Counted from the first letter of the stretch, positions 17,065 through 26,662 are shown. The stretch: 64,000 bases of DNA from Paracoccaceae bacterium (GCA_022824005.1 JAJEBG010000019.1:1-64000); one strand, 5' to 3'. Program-made: numbers and translations. Notes: generated from the letters alone by a model not told the origin.

Positions 17065-17790
17065 TTAGAGACAGACGTTTTCAACCACCCCTTTATCCTC
17101 AACGGCCACAGACGCGGCAAAATTTGGTTGACTTAAATCGGCCATTCGCCACGATGAGATATTTCCATTTTGATCAGCCGTCTGCCAAAGGCCCGATTTG
17201 GCCCCCTTGAGCATCGTCTCAGGGATTTCGATTGTGTGTGGGTTGATTGAAAATCCCTTTCCTATCCCTTTTATCAAAGCCTCTTTGATGCACCACATCC
17301 GATAGAATTGGCAACGTTTTTGTTTATCTGACAGACCCACCAGACAACGGCGCTCTGGAGTTGTGAAGACAACTCGCGCCATCGCATCAAAGTCGTCTCG
17401 GGGCTTTCTGACCTCAATATCGACACCGACTTTCAATCCATTCACCAACGCGAGCAAGCCATACGGCTGACTGTGGCTCATGTTAAATTGCCATGAGACC
17501 CTTCGCTTATTCACTCTTATTCTGGGCTTTCCATGTTCGTTATGTAAGAAAGTCAACTGATCATTTCGAACCTTCAGGCGCTTACAAATGATCTGGCGAA
17601 CGGCGGCACGGCCCAGTACGAATTCTCGTCGTCGGCTTGGCGAGCTCTGGGTTTTCCAACGTTCTTGCTCATCCTCGTCAAGCCACATAATGGCTTCGCT
17701 TTCACAAGACTCATTCGGTGATAGATCAATACAGAACAACTCAGCGGCGATTGATGTTCGCCAAGTTGTCCACCAAGATTGACTTGTCAT
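17065..17790 (-). CDS. 4'-phosphopantetheinyl transferase, Sfp type
   Basis: Transfers the phosphopantetheine arm from CoA to carrier proteins. The two family motifs are clear: 'GVDIEVRKP' near residue 122 (magnesium-binding Asp/Glu) and 'WCIKEALIKGIGKGF' near residue 163. At 241 residues it has the size of Sfp/EntD-type enzymes rather than AcpS. No polyketide or peptide synthetase gene lies nearby, so it could serve fatty-acid ACP or a distant pathway. Its TAA stop coincides with the border of the IS-bounded insert; joining the two flanks of the insert restores the same stop, so the protein is not truncated. Before the insertion it lay just upstream of oppA on the same strand. Confidence 0.88.
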   Translation of the reverse strand: MTSQSWWTTWRTSIAAELFCIDLSPNESCESEAIMWLDEDEQERWKTQSSPSRRREFVLGRAAVRQIICKRLKVRNDQLTFLHNEHGKPRIRVNKRRVSWQFNMSHSQPYGLLALVNGLKVGVDIEVRKPRDDFDAMARVVFTTPERRCLVGLSDKQKRCQFYRMWCIKEALIKGIGKGFSINPHTIEIPETMLKGAKSGLWQTADQNGNISSWRMADLSQPNFAASVAVEDKGVVENVCL

Positions 17791-17940
17791 CTCCGCCGGC
17801 GAGTTTGGCTTGTGAGTTGCGAGATTTGCCGCCGGCTCATTCGCAAGTCCTGTTTCCCATTAGTGCCCTTTTAGACTAAATGTTGTTGCCACGGTTCTCA
17901 AGGCCGGTTCAACTGTACGCAAATTTCAATGAGGCCCTCT

Positions 17941-18696
17941 ATGAATGTCTTGGCTGGTGATCATTGGAAGGCCGAAAACTATGCCAAACACGCCCATTTC
18001 GTCGCCAAATTGACAAGTGAAGTGTTGCAAGATCTCAAACCCGAGATGGGTGAGCACATCCTTGATTTGGGGTGCGGCGATGGGGCACTGGCAAAAGACC
18101 TTCAGTTACGGGGTTGTCGCGTTGTGGGTCTTGATAACAGTCGTGAACTTCTCAGCATAGCGCAACGGAAGGGTATCAAGACCATTCTTGGCGATGCTCA
18201 AAAGATGGCGTTCAACGATGAATTTGATGCCGTCTTTTCTAACGCGGCCATGCATTGGATGCCGCTTCAGTCAGAACTAGCATCGCGAGTATATCGTTCC
18301 TTAAAACAGGGGGGACGCTTTGTCGGCGAAATGGGTGGCGCAGGCAATATCCAGACTCTGATACAGGCGTTGAAGGAAGTGCTGCCTCGATTTGGTCTAG
18401 ACTTTGCATCACGTAATCCTTGGACATTTCCAACCGTTCAGCAACAGCGAGACACGCTTGAAAAGGCTGGGTTTCAGGTCAAGAAATGCACTCTGCGCCA
18501 ACGTCCCACCAAACTGCCCACTGATATTCGTGGATGGTTTCTTACCTTCGGTCAAACATGGCTGTCCGATCTTGATCCCGAAACATGTGAGAAATTCTTT
18601 GATGAATTGGTTGAAATCTGCCATCCGTTACTCTGCAATTCGGCTGGCGAGTGGATGGTTGATTATGTTCGGCTCAACTTTGTCGCGCTCAAATGA
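17941..18696 (+). CDS. Class I SAM-dependent methyltransferase (Tam-like)
   Basis: About 251 residues. Motif I 'ILDLGCGDGALAKDL', the acidic end of strand 2 'VVGLDNS', and 'GDAQKMAFNDEFDAVFSNAAMHWM' mark a small-molecule methyltransferase of the trans-aconitate methyltransferase/UbiE-like group. The ORF track starts at 17929, but the ATG at 17941 is preceded by GAGG at six bases (within the upstream ATG itself), so I prefer it. Diverges from the phosphopantetheinyl transferase gene across 150 bases. Substrate not identifiable from the sequence. Confidence 0.85.
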   Translation: MNVLAGDHWKAENYAKHAHFVAKLTSEVLQDLKPEMGEHILDLGCGDGALAKDLQLRGCRVVGLDNSRELLSIAQRKGIKTILGDAQKMAFNDEFDAVFSNAAMHWMPLQSELASRVYRSLKQGGRFVGEMGGAGNIQTLIQALKEVLPRFGLDFASRNPWTFPTVQQQRDTLEKAGFQVKKCTLRQRPTKLPTDIRGWFLTFGQTWLSDLDPETCEKFFDELVEICHPLLCNSAGEWMVDYVRLNFVALK

Positions 18697-18975
18697 ATGC
18701 CATTGTCGATTTTGCCTTGACCAAATTTTGATGGCGTGACGAACATCGTTCAACTTAAGGACGACAATCAGCGAAGAAACAGGATAGGACACACCGGTCT
18801 CTGTTTTCTATCCGCCCTTTGGGTATGATCTTCTGCCATTCTCGTAACCGAGATCAGCAGTGAGGATTCATCTCCCTCGTTTAAGCGCAAGTGATCAACC
18901 AATCAATGGCGTCACGGTTTAAGAGTCAGTGGAGAAGCCGCTTAATTTCCATTTTCCTCTGGCGTCCGAGATCGC

Positions 18976-21306
18976 TTATGACGACTTTCCTGTGATATGT
19001 TTATGGCCCCTATCCAAGGCGATGAGCAATGGGGGAAGACAAAGGAAATCGGTAAGAAAGGCAAAACTGATCGTGAGGGCCAAGAGGAAGCCGAGTGTCC
19101 AAGACAACTGAAAGCCAGACGTGGCAAAAACAAGGAAACCACAGGTAAGCACCACAGTGGTTGTCCACAGCGCGTATCCGGTAGCATTGAATGAAAAGCG
19201 GACCGCTTCTTCGGCCGTTGATCCACGACGCCGCGCCTTGAGATAGCGGGTCAGAAAATGGATAGTGTCATCAACAATGATACCGAAGGCAAAGGCTGTC
19301 ATCACCGAGCCGGCGAGGCCCACCCGTCCCAAAAGATATCCCCAGAGTCCCAAACTGAGCGCTGCCGGTAGGAAGTTAGGGATGAGACTGATAAAGCCAA
19401 TCCTAAAATTCTTGAAGACGGCCATCAGTATCAGGGAGATCAATCCCATAGCGGCAATTGTGCCTGACAACATACTGTAGATGTTGCGCTGAGATAAATG
19501 GGCAAAGGCGACATTCAATCCTGTCGCTTCGGTGGCAAGACCCGGGGCATTTTCAGTGATCCAAGCCTGGGCCCGTTCATCAAGCTGACGTTGACGCTCT
19601 GATGTAAGATTTTGAAGCGTGACGGTCATGCGGGTTGAAGATTTACCAACATCAATTTGATTATTCAGATCTTGCCCCTGTGGAAGTGAAAATTCATAAA
19701 GAAGCAAATATTGCGCCGCTAGGTCAGGTTGGTCTGGCAAACGCTTGAATGCAGGATCATCGCCGTGCATGTTCATGTTTAAGCGCTTCATGATATCTGA
19801 AAAAGCTTGGACATGCAGAACTTCAGGTTGCTCACGAAACCAATTGGCAAACTTCTCGACTTGATAAAGATATTCAGGATTGGTGATGCCATTACTGCGA
19901 CCCGACTCGAGCGAATATTCTAGTAAGGGAATGCCCGTCAGATTTTCACTGACAAAATCTGTGTCTTGACGAAAGGGGTAACGCTCATCAAAAAATGTCC
20001 ACCAATCGTCGGTCAATTCAAGCCGGAAAATTCCAACAGTCAAGATGACGGCCACCGATATCGACAAAACAAGCAAGATTTGTCGTTTGATAATCACAAA
20101 GGTGGCGAAGCGATCAAAGAAAGGTCGTGTTTTCTTCTTTGCCTTTTTCTTTGCCCGGATGGGAAGTACGGCAAGCAAGGCGGGCAGGAGGACAATTGAG
20201 TAGAGAAATGTACAAAAAACTCCCAATGCGACGAGATTGCCCATCACGCGGAAGGGCGGAGATTCCGAGAAGTTAAGACTGAGAAAGCCGATGATTGTTG
20301 TCACCGATGTGAGGAAAACCGGCCAGAGATTGGAATCGAGGGAATCGATGATGGCTGCAACACGAGTCTTGCCTCTCTCGCTCATTGCGGCCAAAAATGA
20401 ATCGACAATATGGATCGAGTTGGCCACCGCAACCGTTAACACAATAACCGGCACACCCGCGTTCGCGGGACTGAAGATGACACCGAACCAACCGGCAAAA
20501 CCAATGACGGTATTGGCCGAAAACATGACCATGAGGACGAGAGCCGCCGTGGCCAAGAGAGATCGCAACAAGATGAAGGCAACGACAGTGATAACGAGCA
20601 ATACTGAGGGACCTAGTGTGAGCAAGTCATCTTGCGTGGCATCGTAAAAGGTTCGATTGAGTGGCACATTGCCCGTGACATAATACTTGATATCAGGATT
20701 TTGGCGGCGCGCTTCATCAAGCATGTCGTTGATAAATTCGGTAATCTTAATGACCGCTGCATCCGGATCATCGGGGAGGGCAAAATTAACCACTAAACCC
20801 CCGACTTTTCCGTCTCTCGATACCAGACGACCCGCAACTTCGCTCTCGTTTAGGGCAATGTCTTGAATGCGACGGATATCTGGCGGCTCCAACAGAGCCG
20901 CATCAGAGACCAGCGATTCGACGATCAATTCGTCTTCATCGGCTGAACTATGGGCAAAATTGGTCAGTGATTCAACACGGATGGAATAGGGGATCGTCCA
21001 AGAGGCATCGGTGATTTCCTCCATCGCGGTCAACGCTTCACGGCTGAACATGGTACCTGCATCAGGTGCCACCGCGATCAAGGCATTGTCAGAACTGCCG
21101 TAGATATTCTCGAACGCATCCAACAAAGCGAGTTGCGGATTTTCCTTACCAAACATGCTTCGATAGTCGTTGGTAATGCCGATATTGGGCACACCGGCCG
21201 TCGTAACCAACATAAAAAGAGTCGATAAGATGATCATCCACCAACGAAGGCGGAAACTGTCATCCTGGATTAAGAAACCGGTTATAAAATTTTGCTTATC
21301 CGACAT
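18976..21306 (-). CDS. RND/MMPL-family exporter
   Basis: A 776-residue inner-membrane protein with the two-fold RND layout: helix 1 near residue 25, a periplasmic domain to about residue 220, five helices, then a second helix-domain-helices set. The second half has 'AFAFGIIVDDTIHFLTRYLKARR', the sterol-sensing/MMPL-type motif with intramembrane acidic residues expected for proton coupling. This single-chain size fits MMPL/HpnN-like lipid exporters and not tripartite drug pumps of about 1000 residues. It lies 38 bases after the DUF2236 oxygenase gene in a run that begins with squalene synthase, so the cargo is probably an isoprenoid or its cleavage product; that is inferred from context. Confidence 0.85.
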   Translation of the reverse strand: MSDKQNFITGFLIQDDSFRLRWWMIILSTLFMLVTTAGVPNIGITNDYRSMFGKENPQLALLDAFENIYGSSDNALIAVAPDAGTMFSREALTAMEEITDASWTIPYSIRVESLTNFAHSSADEDELIVESLVSDAALLEPPDIRRIQDIALNESEVAGRLVSRDGKVGGLVVNFALPDDPDAAVIKITEFINDMLDEARRQNPDIKYYVTGNVPLNRTFYDATQDDLLTLGPSVLLVITVVAFILLRSLLATAALVLMVMFSANTVIGFAGWFGVIFSPANAGVPVIVLTVAVANSIHIVDSFLAAMSERGKTRVAAIIDSLDSNLWPVFLTSVTTIIGFLSLNFSESPPFRVMGNLVALGVFCTFLYSIVLLPALLAVLPIRAKKKAKKKTRPFFDRFATFVIIKRQILLVLSISVAVILTVGIFRLELTDDWWTFFDERYPFRQDTDFVSENLTGIPLLEYSLESGRSNGITNPEYLYQVEKFANWFREQPEVLHVQAFSDIMKRLNMNMHGDDPAFKRLPDQPDLAAQYLLLYEFSLPQGQDLNNQIDVGKSSTRMTVTLQNLTSERQRQLDERAQAWITENAPGLATEATGLNVAFAHLSQRNIYSMLSGTIAAMGLISLILMAVFKNFRIGFISLIPNFLPAALSLGLWGYLLGRVGLAGSVMTAFAFGIIVDDTIHFLTRYLKARRRGSTAEEAVRFSFNATGYALWTTTVVLTCGFLVFATSGFQLSWTLGFLLALTISFAFLTDFLCLPPLLIALDRGHKHITGKSS

Positions 21307-21344
21307 ATTTGCAACTTACTCGATTGAGAATGCAGACACATCAT

Positions 21345-22514
21345 TTACCAACTTGATGATTGTTCGGCATAGACATGGTCGGGTAGCTCCAGACTCACGC
21401 CCTTAGAATCATAGGCAGAAATATCAAGAATGGTCAGCATATTATTGTTCTGCGACGCCCGGGATGGCTTCACCTTGGTGATGAGATTCTCAAGCCGGTA
21501 CAACCACTTAAATTTCCACAACAACGCGAATTGTGATTCGCTGTCAAACATCAAATCATCGGCGAGTTGGTCACCAATAAGGGCGCGCGAGACCATGGAA
21601 ATATAATTGGCCAAGTTTTGGCGCTCCTCTGGTTGCGTCATACCAACGAATAATGGGGCCGAATTGATCAGCGAGGACGCCAGAACAATCGACTCAATCG
21701 AAGGAGACGGCTCGCAGATATGTCCCACTCGAAACATTGCGTTGGCTTCGTCTTCGGTGGTAAACAAGATGGTCTCGGGAATACCCATCAAGTGACCTGA
21801 ATAGCGCCATATTTGCATGAACGCTTCTCTTTCTTCAGGATTGAAAGAGGCCCCTAGTCTTTGAATGTGATAAATCAGTCGGGCGGAGAACGAAGCAATG
21901 GCTAGGCCCAAATTGGCCGAACTAATGGGAATACCCAACGCCTCATTGTCCCATTCTGACGATCGGCTAATCAATCGGCGAACCTTAGCATGCACGAGGC
22001 GGACTCGGATTGAAAAAGCCCATCCATCGTTAAAACGTTTCATACCGTCGGGCATGAATATCTCGACCATATGTCGATTATTTTGCTGCAGGCGGCGAAC
22101 GCCTTGGTCTCTTAACCGCCCAGTTAGAAAAAATGACTTAGCGATATTGGTAGCAAACCCCTCAATCAATACCCCACCTACCATGCCGGCGAGGACCAAT
22201 CTTGTATTGCGATGAAACATTCGGCAACCATACTGAAATGAGTCAAAGTCAACCCAGTCCGGCACATCGTAGCAAAATTCAAAAAATTCTCGTATCGCGG
22301 TTGGTGCTTGACGAATTTCAGAAGCGGTATCTTCTTGCATACCGAGACTAATATAGCGTTCGACTTCTTTGCTGCCGGTCTTGCCAGTCTCAGCAATCAG
22401 ACGGTCTGCAAGGGGGTCCCCGATAACAGTATGGTCAAGATAGCGCTTGGCCAATTCCGGATCGGATTGTTGGGCCGTTTCATAACCCTCATTATAGGAT
22501 GATGGAATATTCAC
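21345..22514 (-). CDS. DUF2236 oxygenase, MpaB / latex-clearing-protein family
   Basis: A 389-residue protein of the family (DUF2236) that holds the fungal mycophenolate chain-cleaving oxygenase MpaB and the rubber oxygenase Lcp, both haem-dependent and both acting on isoprenoid chains. The conserved 'FSIRVRLVHAKVRRLI' block carries the His that ligates haem in Lcp, with the flanking Arg residues in place. There is no signal peptide; a hydrophobic stretch 'NTRLVLAGMVGGVLIEGFA' lies near residue 110. Upstream is squalene synthase (91 bases) and downstream the RND exporter (38 bases), so a squalene- or farnesyl-derived substrate is an attractive but unproven guess. Confidence 0.75.
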   Translation of the reverse strand: MNIPSSYNEGYETAQQSDPELAKRYLDHTVIGDPLADRLIAETGKTGSKEVERYISLGMQEDTASEIRQAPTAIREFFEFCYDVPDWVDFDSFQYGCRMFHRNTRLVLAGMVGGVLIEGFATNIAKSFFLTGRLRDQGVRRLQQNNRHMVEIFMPDGMKRFNDGWAFSIRVRLVHAKVRRLISRSSEWDNEALGIPISSANLGLAIASFSARLIYHIQRLGASFNPEEREAFMQIWRYSGHLMGIPETILFTTEDEANAMFRVGHICEPSPSIESIVLASSLINSAPLFVGMTQPEERQNLANYISMVSRALIGDQLADDLMFDSESQFALLWKFKWLYRLENLITKVKPSRASQNNNMLTILDISAYDSKGVSLELPDHVYAEQSSSW

Positions 22515-22605
22515 GGTCTCACCGTCACCAATCCCATAAAATTACCTATCCTTGTCGAACTTCGATATAATAGTCGGCTGATTGCCCTCATTGACGTCAT
22601 CCAAC

Positions 22606-23670
22606 TTATCCTTGAAGTCCCATTTGCTCCTCTGGACATCGAGGCAACCTGCGCGTCAAGATAGCAAAAAACTGCCTCAACACCAAATTTGAACGTGCCA
22701 TATAGCTTGTCGAGACCATAATGGCTCTCACACTACGGCGCGAAATCTTGACATTCTCCCCTTTGGTGAATGTCGGCGTCGCATGAATTCGGCGCAGTGT
22801 CAGGACAGCCATACCCAAAGCCCAAAGACAATGTTGTCGGATTCCTATCTCGCGTGTGGGAATCAATAAGACATATTTTAAGGCTTGATCAAGATGAAAA
22901 CGGGCAATGCCCAAAAGCTCAGTAATGGCATCTTCAAAGCGCGGGTCATCACGGTACGTGGTGACAGAATCAAGTTCTAAACCGAGTTTTTCAAACACAT
23001 CCCTTGGCAACCAGCAACTTCCTCGCTGCCGATCCTCCCACATATCTTTCAAAATATTCGTCATTTGCAAGCCTTGACCAAAAGAAACCGACAGTTGAAA
23101 CAAGCGTTGCCGCTCCTCATTGATCTCTGATGAATAATCACAGAATAATTCGGTGAGCATTTCACCCACCACGCCAGCGACAAAATAACAGTATCGATTG
23201 AGTTCTGACAAGTCTTGTAATCCCTGATTGTCGTTCTCAACCTGGAATTCCATCATGCCCGACGACATGATCTTCACACATTTTTCAATCGCCTCCCGTT
23301 GCGGCTCGGATAGTCCGTGCAAAATCCCAATGACTCTTGGGAATTCAGCGATCAGTTCCTTTTCTCCCATGCTAGTCGTGTTGGAAAGATGTTTTGTTAG
23401 ATTTTGGGCGAACAGTTTGGCTTCGTTGTGATCATTGATCGCGGACATCAATTGATCGGAGAATTCCTTTTTCTGCTCGAGGGTGAGGGCCGTCTCATCC
23501 TCAATGATATCGGCGATACGACAGAGCAAATAGGCGTTCCCCACAGCGTCGCGTAAGGGGGGTGGCAATACGGGTATTGTCAACGCGAAAGTACGAGACA
23601 CATCATCAAGCATTCTCGCCTGAAAATGGTGATCGTCCTCTTGACCAAGTTGATTCGTTGCAATGACCAT
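22606..23670 (-). CDS. Squalene synthase (farnesyl-diphosphate farnesyltransferase family)
   Basis: A 354-residue head-to-head prenyl synthase that couples two farnesyl diphosphates, normally via presqualene diphosphate to squalene. The first Asp-rich region is 'LLCRIADIIEDE', preceded by 'DVSRTFALTIPVLPPPLRDAVGNAYLL'; the second is 'MTNILKDMWEDRQRGSCWLP'. This resembles the eukaryote-like single-enzyme squalene synthase and not the shorter HpnC/HpnD pair. The usual C-terminal membrane anchor is weak or absent. First gene of a minus-strand set with the DUF2236 oxygenase and an RND exporter; no squalene cyclase is nearby. Its leader contains a perfect tandem 20-base repeat. Confidence 0.85.
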   Translation of the reverse strand: MVIATNQLGQEDDHHFQARMLDDVSRTFALTIPVLPPPLRDAVGNAYLLCRIADIIEDETALTLEQKKEFSDQLMSAINDHNEAKLFAQNLTKHLSNTTSMGEKELIAEFPRVIGILHGLSEPQREAIEKCVKIMSSGMMEFQVENDNQGLQDLSELNRYCYFVAGVVGEMLTELFCDYSSEINEERQRLFQLSVSFGQGLQMTNILKDMWEDRQRGSCWLPRDVFEKLGLELDSVTTYRDDPRFEDAITELLGIARFHLDQALKYVLLIPTREIGIRQHCLWALGMAVLTLRRIHATPTFTKGENVKISRRSVRAIMVSTSYMARSNLVLRQFFAILTRRLPRCPEEQMGLQG

Positions 23671-23986
23671 GTCTTAATTTCCTAGACCACTAGAAAATTT
23701 CCTAGACCACTAGAATCCATCCATTACAATACACTGATTCAGAAAACAAGCGAAACTATGTGAAATCAATTCGATACCAACATTTTCGTGCATATTCAAA
23801 TCACTGGCCTCACTTTACCACTCAATTTTGCTGGGGTGGGCATTGGCAGACGGAGGTCTATGGCTTTTCACGTCCACCGCCACGGGAGTCAACCCGTCCC
23901 TGACAAACCCTGTCATGATCAATTGGATTGAATGACCGGCCATGTTCTGTGATAAATGAGGGAGCCACTTTAATGCGAGGCAGAAC
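23671..23986. promoter_or_regulatory. Divergent region between squalene synthase and enoyl-CoA hydratase-like genes
   Basis: A 316-base gap that serves two divergent genes. On the squalene synthase side lie the tandem repeats described separately, and beyond them (minus strand) a weak -35/-10-like pair, TTGTTT and TAATGG with a 17-base spacer. The right half is richer in GC and has no recognisable motif. No gene or tRNA seen. Confidence 0.5.
23676..23715 (-). repeat. Perfect tandem 20-base repeat in squalene synthase leader
   Basis: Two immediate copies of AATTTCCTAGACCACTAGAA end about six bases before the squalene synthase ATG. Each copy is an imperfect inverted repeat (TTCCTAG/CTAGAA), as expected of a dimeric regulator's half-sites. 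Read on the coding strand each copy ends in TAGGAAATT, so the proximal copy also provides the likely ribosome site. It could be a double operator overlapping the translation start, or a recent slip duplication. Confidence 0.75.
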
Positions 23987-24781
23987 ATGAAAGCGCGACC
24001 CCATGATCAGGAATTGACCCTTTGTTCTTGTGAAAACGGCATCGCCTTTGTCACGATGAACCGCCCGAACAGCTATAACGCACTTTCGTCTGAATTGATG
24101 ACATCACTACAACAGGTCTTTGATGACATCGCCCAAGATCGTACCACCAAGGTTGTGGTTCTTTCAGGAAAAGGCAAGGGTTTTTGTGCCGGGCACGATC
24201 TCAAAGAACTCAAGAGTCGCAACGACCCTGAGTTTCACATGCAATTATTTTCCCAATGTTCTAAACTCATGATGTCAATTGTTCATCTACCGCAACCCGT
24301 TATAGCCTGCGTCCATGGAATTGCCACCGCGGCCGGGTGCCAACTTGTTGCCTCATGCGATCTTGCCATCGCAAGTAAATCCGCCTCATTTGCCACGCCG
24401 GGCGTGAATATCGGTCTTTTCTGCTCGACGCCGATGGTCGCGGTATCGCGAAAAATGCCTCGCAAGCAGGTCATGGCGATGCTGCTGACTGGAGAGAAAA
24501 TAACGGCGCCAAAAGCGTTGGAATTTGGCCTGATTAATGCCATCGCCGATGAAGAAAATCTGCATCAGAAATCGAGAGATCTCGCCGCTAAAATCGCTGA
24601 CAAATCACCTTCGGTCTTGACCATCGGCAAAGAAGCCTTTTATCGCCAAGCTGAAATGGGATTGGAAGACGCTTATGCCTACACATCTCAAGTGATGGTA
24701 GAGAATATGCAACTCTCTGACGCCTCGGAGGGCATCGCCGCCTTCATTGACAAACGCCCACCCAATTGGACCTCCTCTTGA
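23987..24781 (+). CDS. Enoyl-CoA hydratase/isomerase family protein (ECHDC3-like)
   Basis: A 264-residue crotonase-fold protein. The oxyanion-hole segments are 'GKGFCAGHDLKEL' and 'ACVHGIATAAGCQLVASCDLAIAS'; 'FATPGVNIGLFCSTP' is characteristic of the ECHDC3-like subgroup. The two catalytic glutamates of classical enoyl-CoA hydratase are not at their usual places, so it may have another CoA-ester activity. It overlaps the CoA-binding protein gene by about 16 bases, which suggests a two-gene operon working on acyl-CoA. Confidence 0.85.
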   Translation: MKARPHDQELTLCSCENGIAFVTMNRPNSYNALSSELMTSLQQVFDDIAQDRTTKVVVLSGKGKGFCAGHDLKELKSRNDPEFHMQLFSQCSKLMMSIVHLPQPVIACVHGIATAAGCQLVASCDLAIASKSASFATPGVNIGLFCSTPMVAVSRKMPRKQVMAMLLTGEKITAPKALEFGLINAIADEENLHQKSRDLAAKIADKSPSVLTIGKEAFYRQAEMGLEDAYAYTSQVMVENMQLSDASEGIAAFIDKRPPNWTSS

Positions 24782-25302
24782 CGAGAGTGTCCTCGCAAAT
24801 TCCACGCTGTGAGAGCCACGAGCACTACCCAGACTCGTATTTGCGTGCCATCCTAAACTCCATCAAATCCATTGCCATGATCGGCGTCAGTGCCGATGCG
24901 ACACGTCCCTCTCACTTCGCGATGAAATATCTTCAAGCCAGAGGGTATCAGATTTACCCTATCAACCCGGTGACCCCAGCAAGAGAAATCCTTGGCAGGA
25001 CCGTCTATCCCAACCTAGAAGAGTTGCCCTGCCAAGTTGATATGGTCGATATTTTCCGCAATTCCAAAGCCGCCGGTCCATTGACCAATGAGGCCATTGA
25101 ACATCGGGCGCGAGTCGTGTGGATGCAACTCGGTGTTATCAATTTTGAGGCGGCTCAACGAGCCGAAAGACGCGGTTTGCACGTGGTCATGAATCGCTGC
25201 CCAAAAATCGAATACGCGCGTCTTCGGGGAGAACTTTCTTGGTTTGGGATCAACTCACGAACCCTTTCATCTCAATGGCAACCAATCAAGAGCCTGAATT
25301 GA
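24766..25302 (+). CDS. CoA-binding protein, YccU family
   Basis: A Rossmann-fold CoA_binding_2 protein ('SIAMIGVSADATRPSHFAMKYLQARGYQIYPINP', 'VDMVDIFRNSKAAGPLTNEAI', 'GLHVVMNRCPKIEYARL'). The track starts at a TTG (24766) inside the upstream gene; later TTG or GTG codons at 24778 and 24787 are equally possible since the conserved part begins only around residue 35. Members bind CoA but no reaction is established. Translationally linked to the ECHDC3-like gene. It converges on the aminotransferase gene with 16 bases between stops. Confidence 0.82.
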   Translation: MDLLLTRVSSQIPRCESHEHYPDSYLRAILNSIKSIAMIGVSADATRPSHFAMKYLQARGYQIYPINPVTPAREILGRTVYPNLEELPCQVDMVDIFRNSKAAGPLTNEAIEHRARVVWMQLGVINFEAAQRAERRGLHVVMNRCPKIEYARLRGELSWFGINSRTLSSQWQPIKSLN

Positions 25303-25318
25303 CGCCTGCCCAATCTCA

Positions 25319-26491
25319 TCAATCAAGAAGAGATGAGATGCGCTGCAACGCTTTTTCGATATTGTCCGCTGAATTGGCATAGGAAAAGCGAACAAAGCCC
25401 TCTCCCCAAGCCCCGAAAGATGTGCCGGCGACTGTCGCCACGCCCATCTCTTCTAGCAGACGATTTTGAAATTGGCGCGATGTCATTCCCGTCCCTTCAA
25501 TATTGGGGAAAACATAGAAGGCCCCGGCGGCATCAGCGCAGTAAATACCTTTGATGCGGTTCAAACCATCGACAATGATCCGCCGACGGGCATCGAATTG
25601 ACTCACCATTCTTTGCACATCGTCCTGCGAATGTTCGAGAGCCGCGATGGCCGCGTATTGGGCCGCAGCATTGACGCAAGAATGATCGTTGATACAAAGC
25701 CGCGTGACAAAATCAATACACGATGTCGGCCACACTGCGTAGCCGATGCGCCAGCCGGTCATAGCATACGTTTTTGACCAGCCATCGAGCACAATCACTC
25801 GGTCTCGCAGTTGGGGATAATGCAGGAAGGAGACATGCTCCCGTCCCTCATAGAGCATGCAAGAGTAAATCTCGTCCGATAACACCGTGACATGCGGATA
25901 CGCCATCAACCCTTCAGCTAATTTATCCAGTTCCTGCCGTGGCGTCACACCCCCTGTTGGATTAGCCGGTGAATTGACGATGATGAGACTGGTGTCCTCT
26001 GAAATTTGCTCTAGCACCGACTCGGCGGAAAAGGCAAAGCCATTCTCCTCTTGCAACGCGATCGGCACGGGTTTGGCACGGGAAAAATTGATCATGCTCT
26101 CGTAAATCGGAAAGCCAGGATTGGGATACATAATTTCTGAACCCTTCTGGCCGAACATCAGCATGGCAAAAAACAAGGTTGGTTTTCCCCCGGGAACAAC
26201 AACAATTTGCTCCGTATTGACCTCAACATTGTGACGCCGATTGAGATCACGACCAATCGCCGCGCGCAATTCAGGAATGCCCGTCGCCGGTGTGTATCCG
26301 TGATGGCCATCACGAAGGGCCTTGATAGCCGCCTCAACAATATGCGGCGGTGTTGAGAAATCCGGCTGCCCGATACCTAGATTGATAATATCGCGCCCGC
26401 TCAAGGCCAGTTGGTTGGCTCGAGCCAAAACCTCAAACGCCGACTCTGTTCCCAGATATGAAAGATTTTCAGCAAATTTCAATTTTGTCAC
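25319..26491 (-). CDS. PLP-dependent aminotransferase class I/II
   Basis: A fold-type I aminotransferase of about 390 residues. The PLP lysine is in 'LDGWSKTYAMTGWRIGYAV', with 'NSPANPTGG' and 'SDEIYSCMLYEG' in the expected order and the C-terminal Arg in 'GFVRFSYANS'. The ORF opens at 26548, but a GTG at 26491 preceded by GGGGAGAG at five bases begins the protein at 'KLKFAENLSYLGTESAFEVL', where relatives begin. Aspartate- or alanine-type substrates are likely. A single gene, convergent to the CoA-binding protein and divergent from map. Confidence 0.88.
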   Translation of the reverse strand: MTKLKFAENLSYLGTESAFEVLARANQLALSGRDIINLGIGQPDFSTPPHIVEAAIKALRDGHHGYTPATGIPELRAAIGRDLNRRHNVEVNTEQIVVVPGGKPTLFFAMLMFGQKGSEIMYPNPGFPIYESMINFSRAKPVPIALQEENGFAFSAESVLEQISEDTSLIIVNSPANPTGGVTPRQELDKLAEGLMAYPHVTVLSDEIYSCMLYEGREHVSFLHYPQLRDRVIVLDGWSKTYAMTGWRIGYAVWPTSCIDFVTRLCINDHSCVNAAAQYAAIAALEHSQDDVQRMVSQFDARRRIIVDGLNRIKGIYCADAAGAFYVFPNIEGTGMTSRQFQNRLLEEMGVATVAGTSFGAWGEGFVRFSYANSADNIEKALQRISSLLD

Positions 26492-26662
26492 GATCTCTCC
26501 CCTTAAAGAGTTTGGCGTCAAAAAGCCTCTTTGAGTATCCGATGTCAATATTCGGCAAGAACGAAATGACCTCCATTTCGACGTCCGCCAAGGTCTGTCT
26601 TCTGGTTTTTGGACGCGGTCTTCGGTACATTATGACAGGCATAGAGAAAACGGGGTGACAAA

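Noticed and set aside
25314-25338. Hairpin ATCTCATC/GATGAGAT between convergent genes as terminator
   Set aside because: Stem overlaps the aminotransferase stop, is AT-rich and lacks a U-run.
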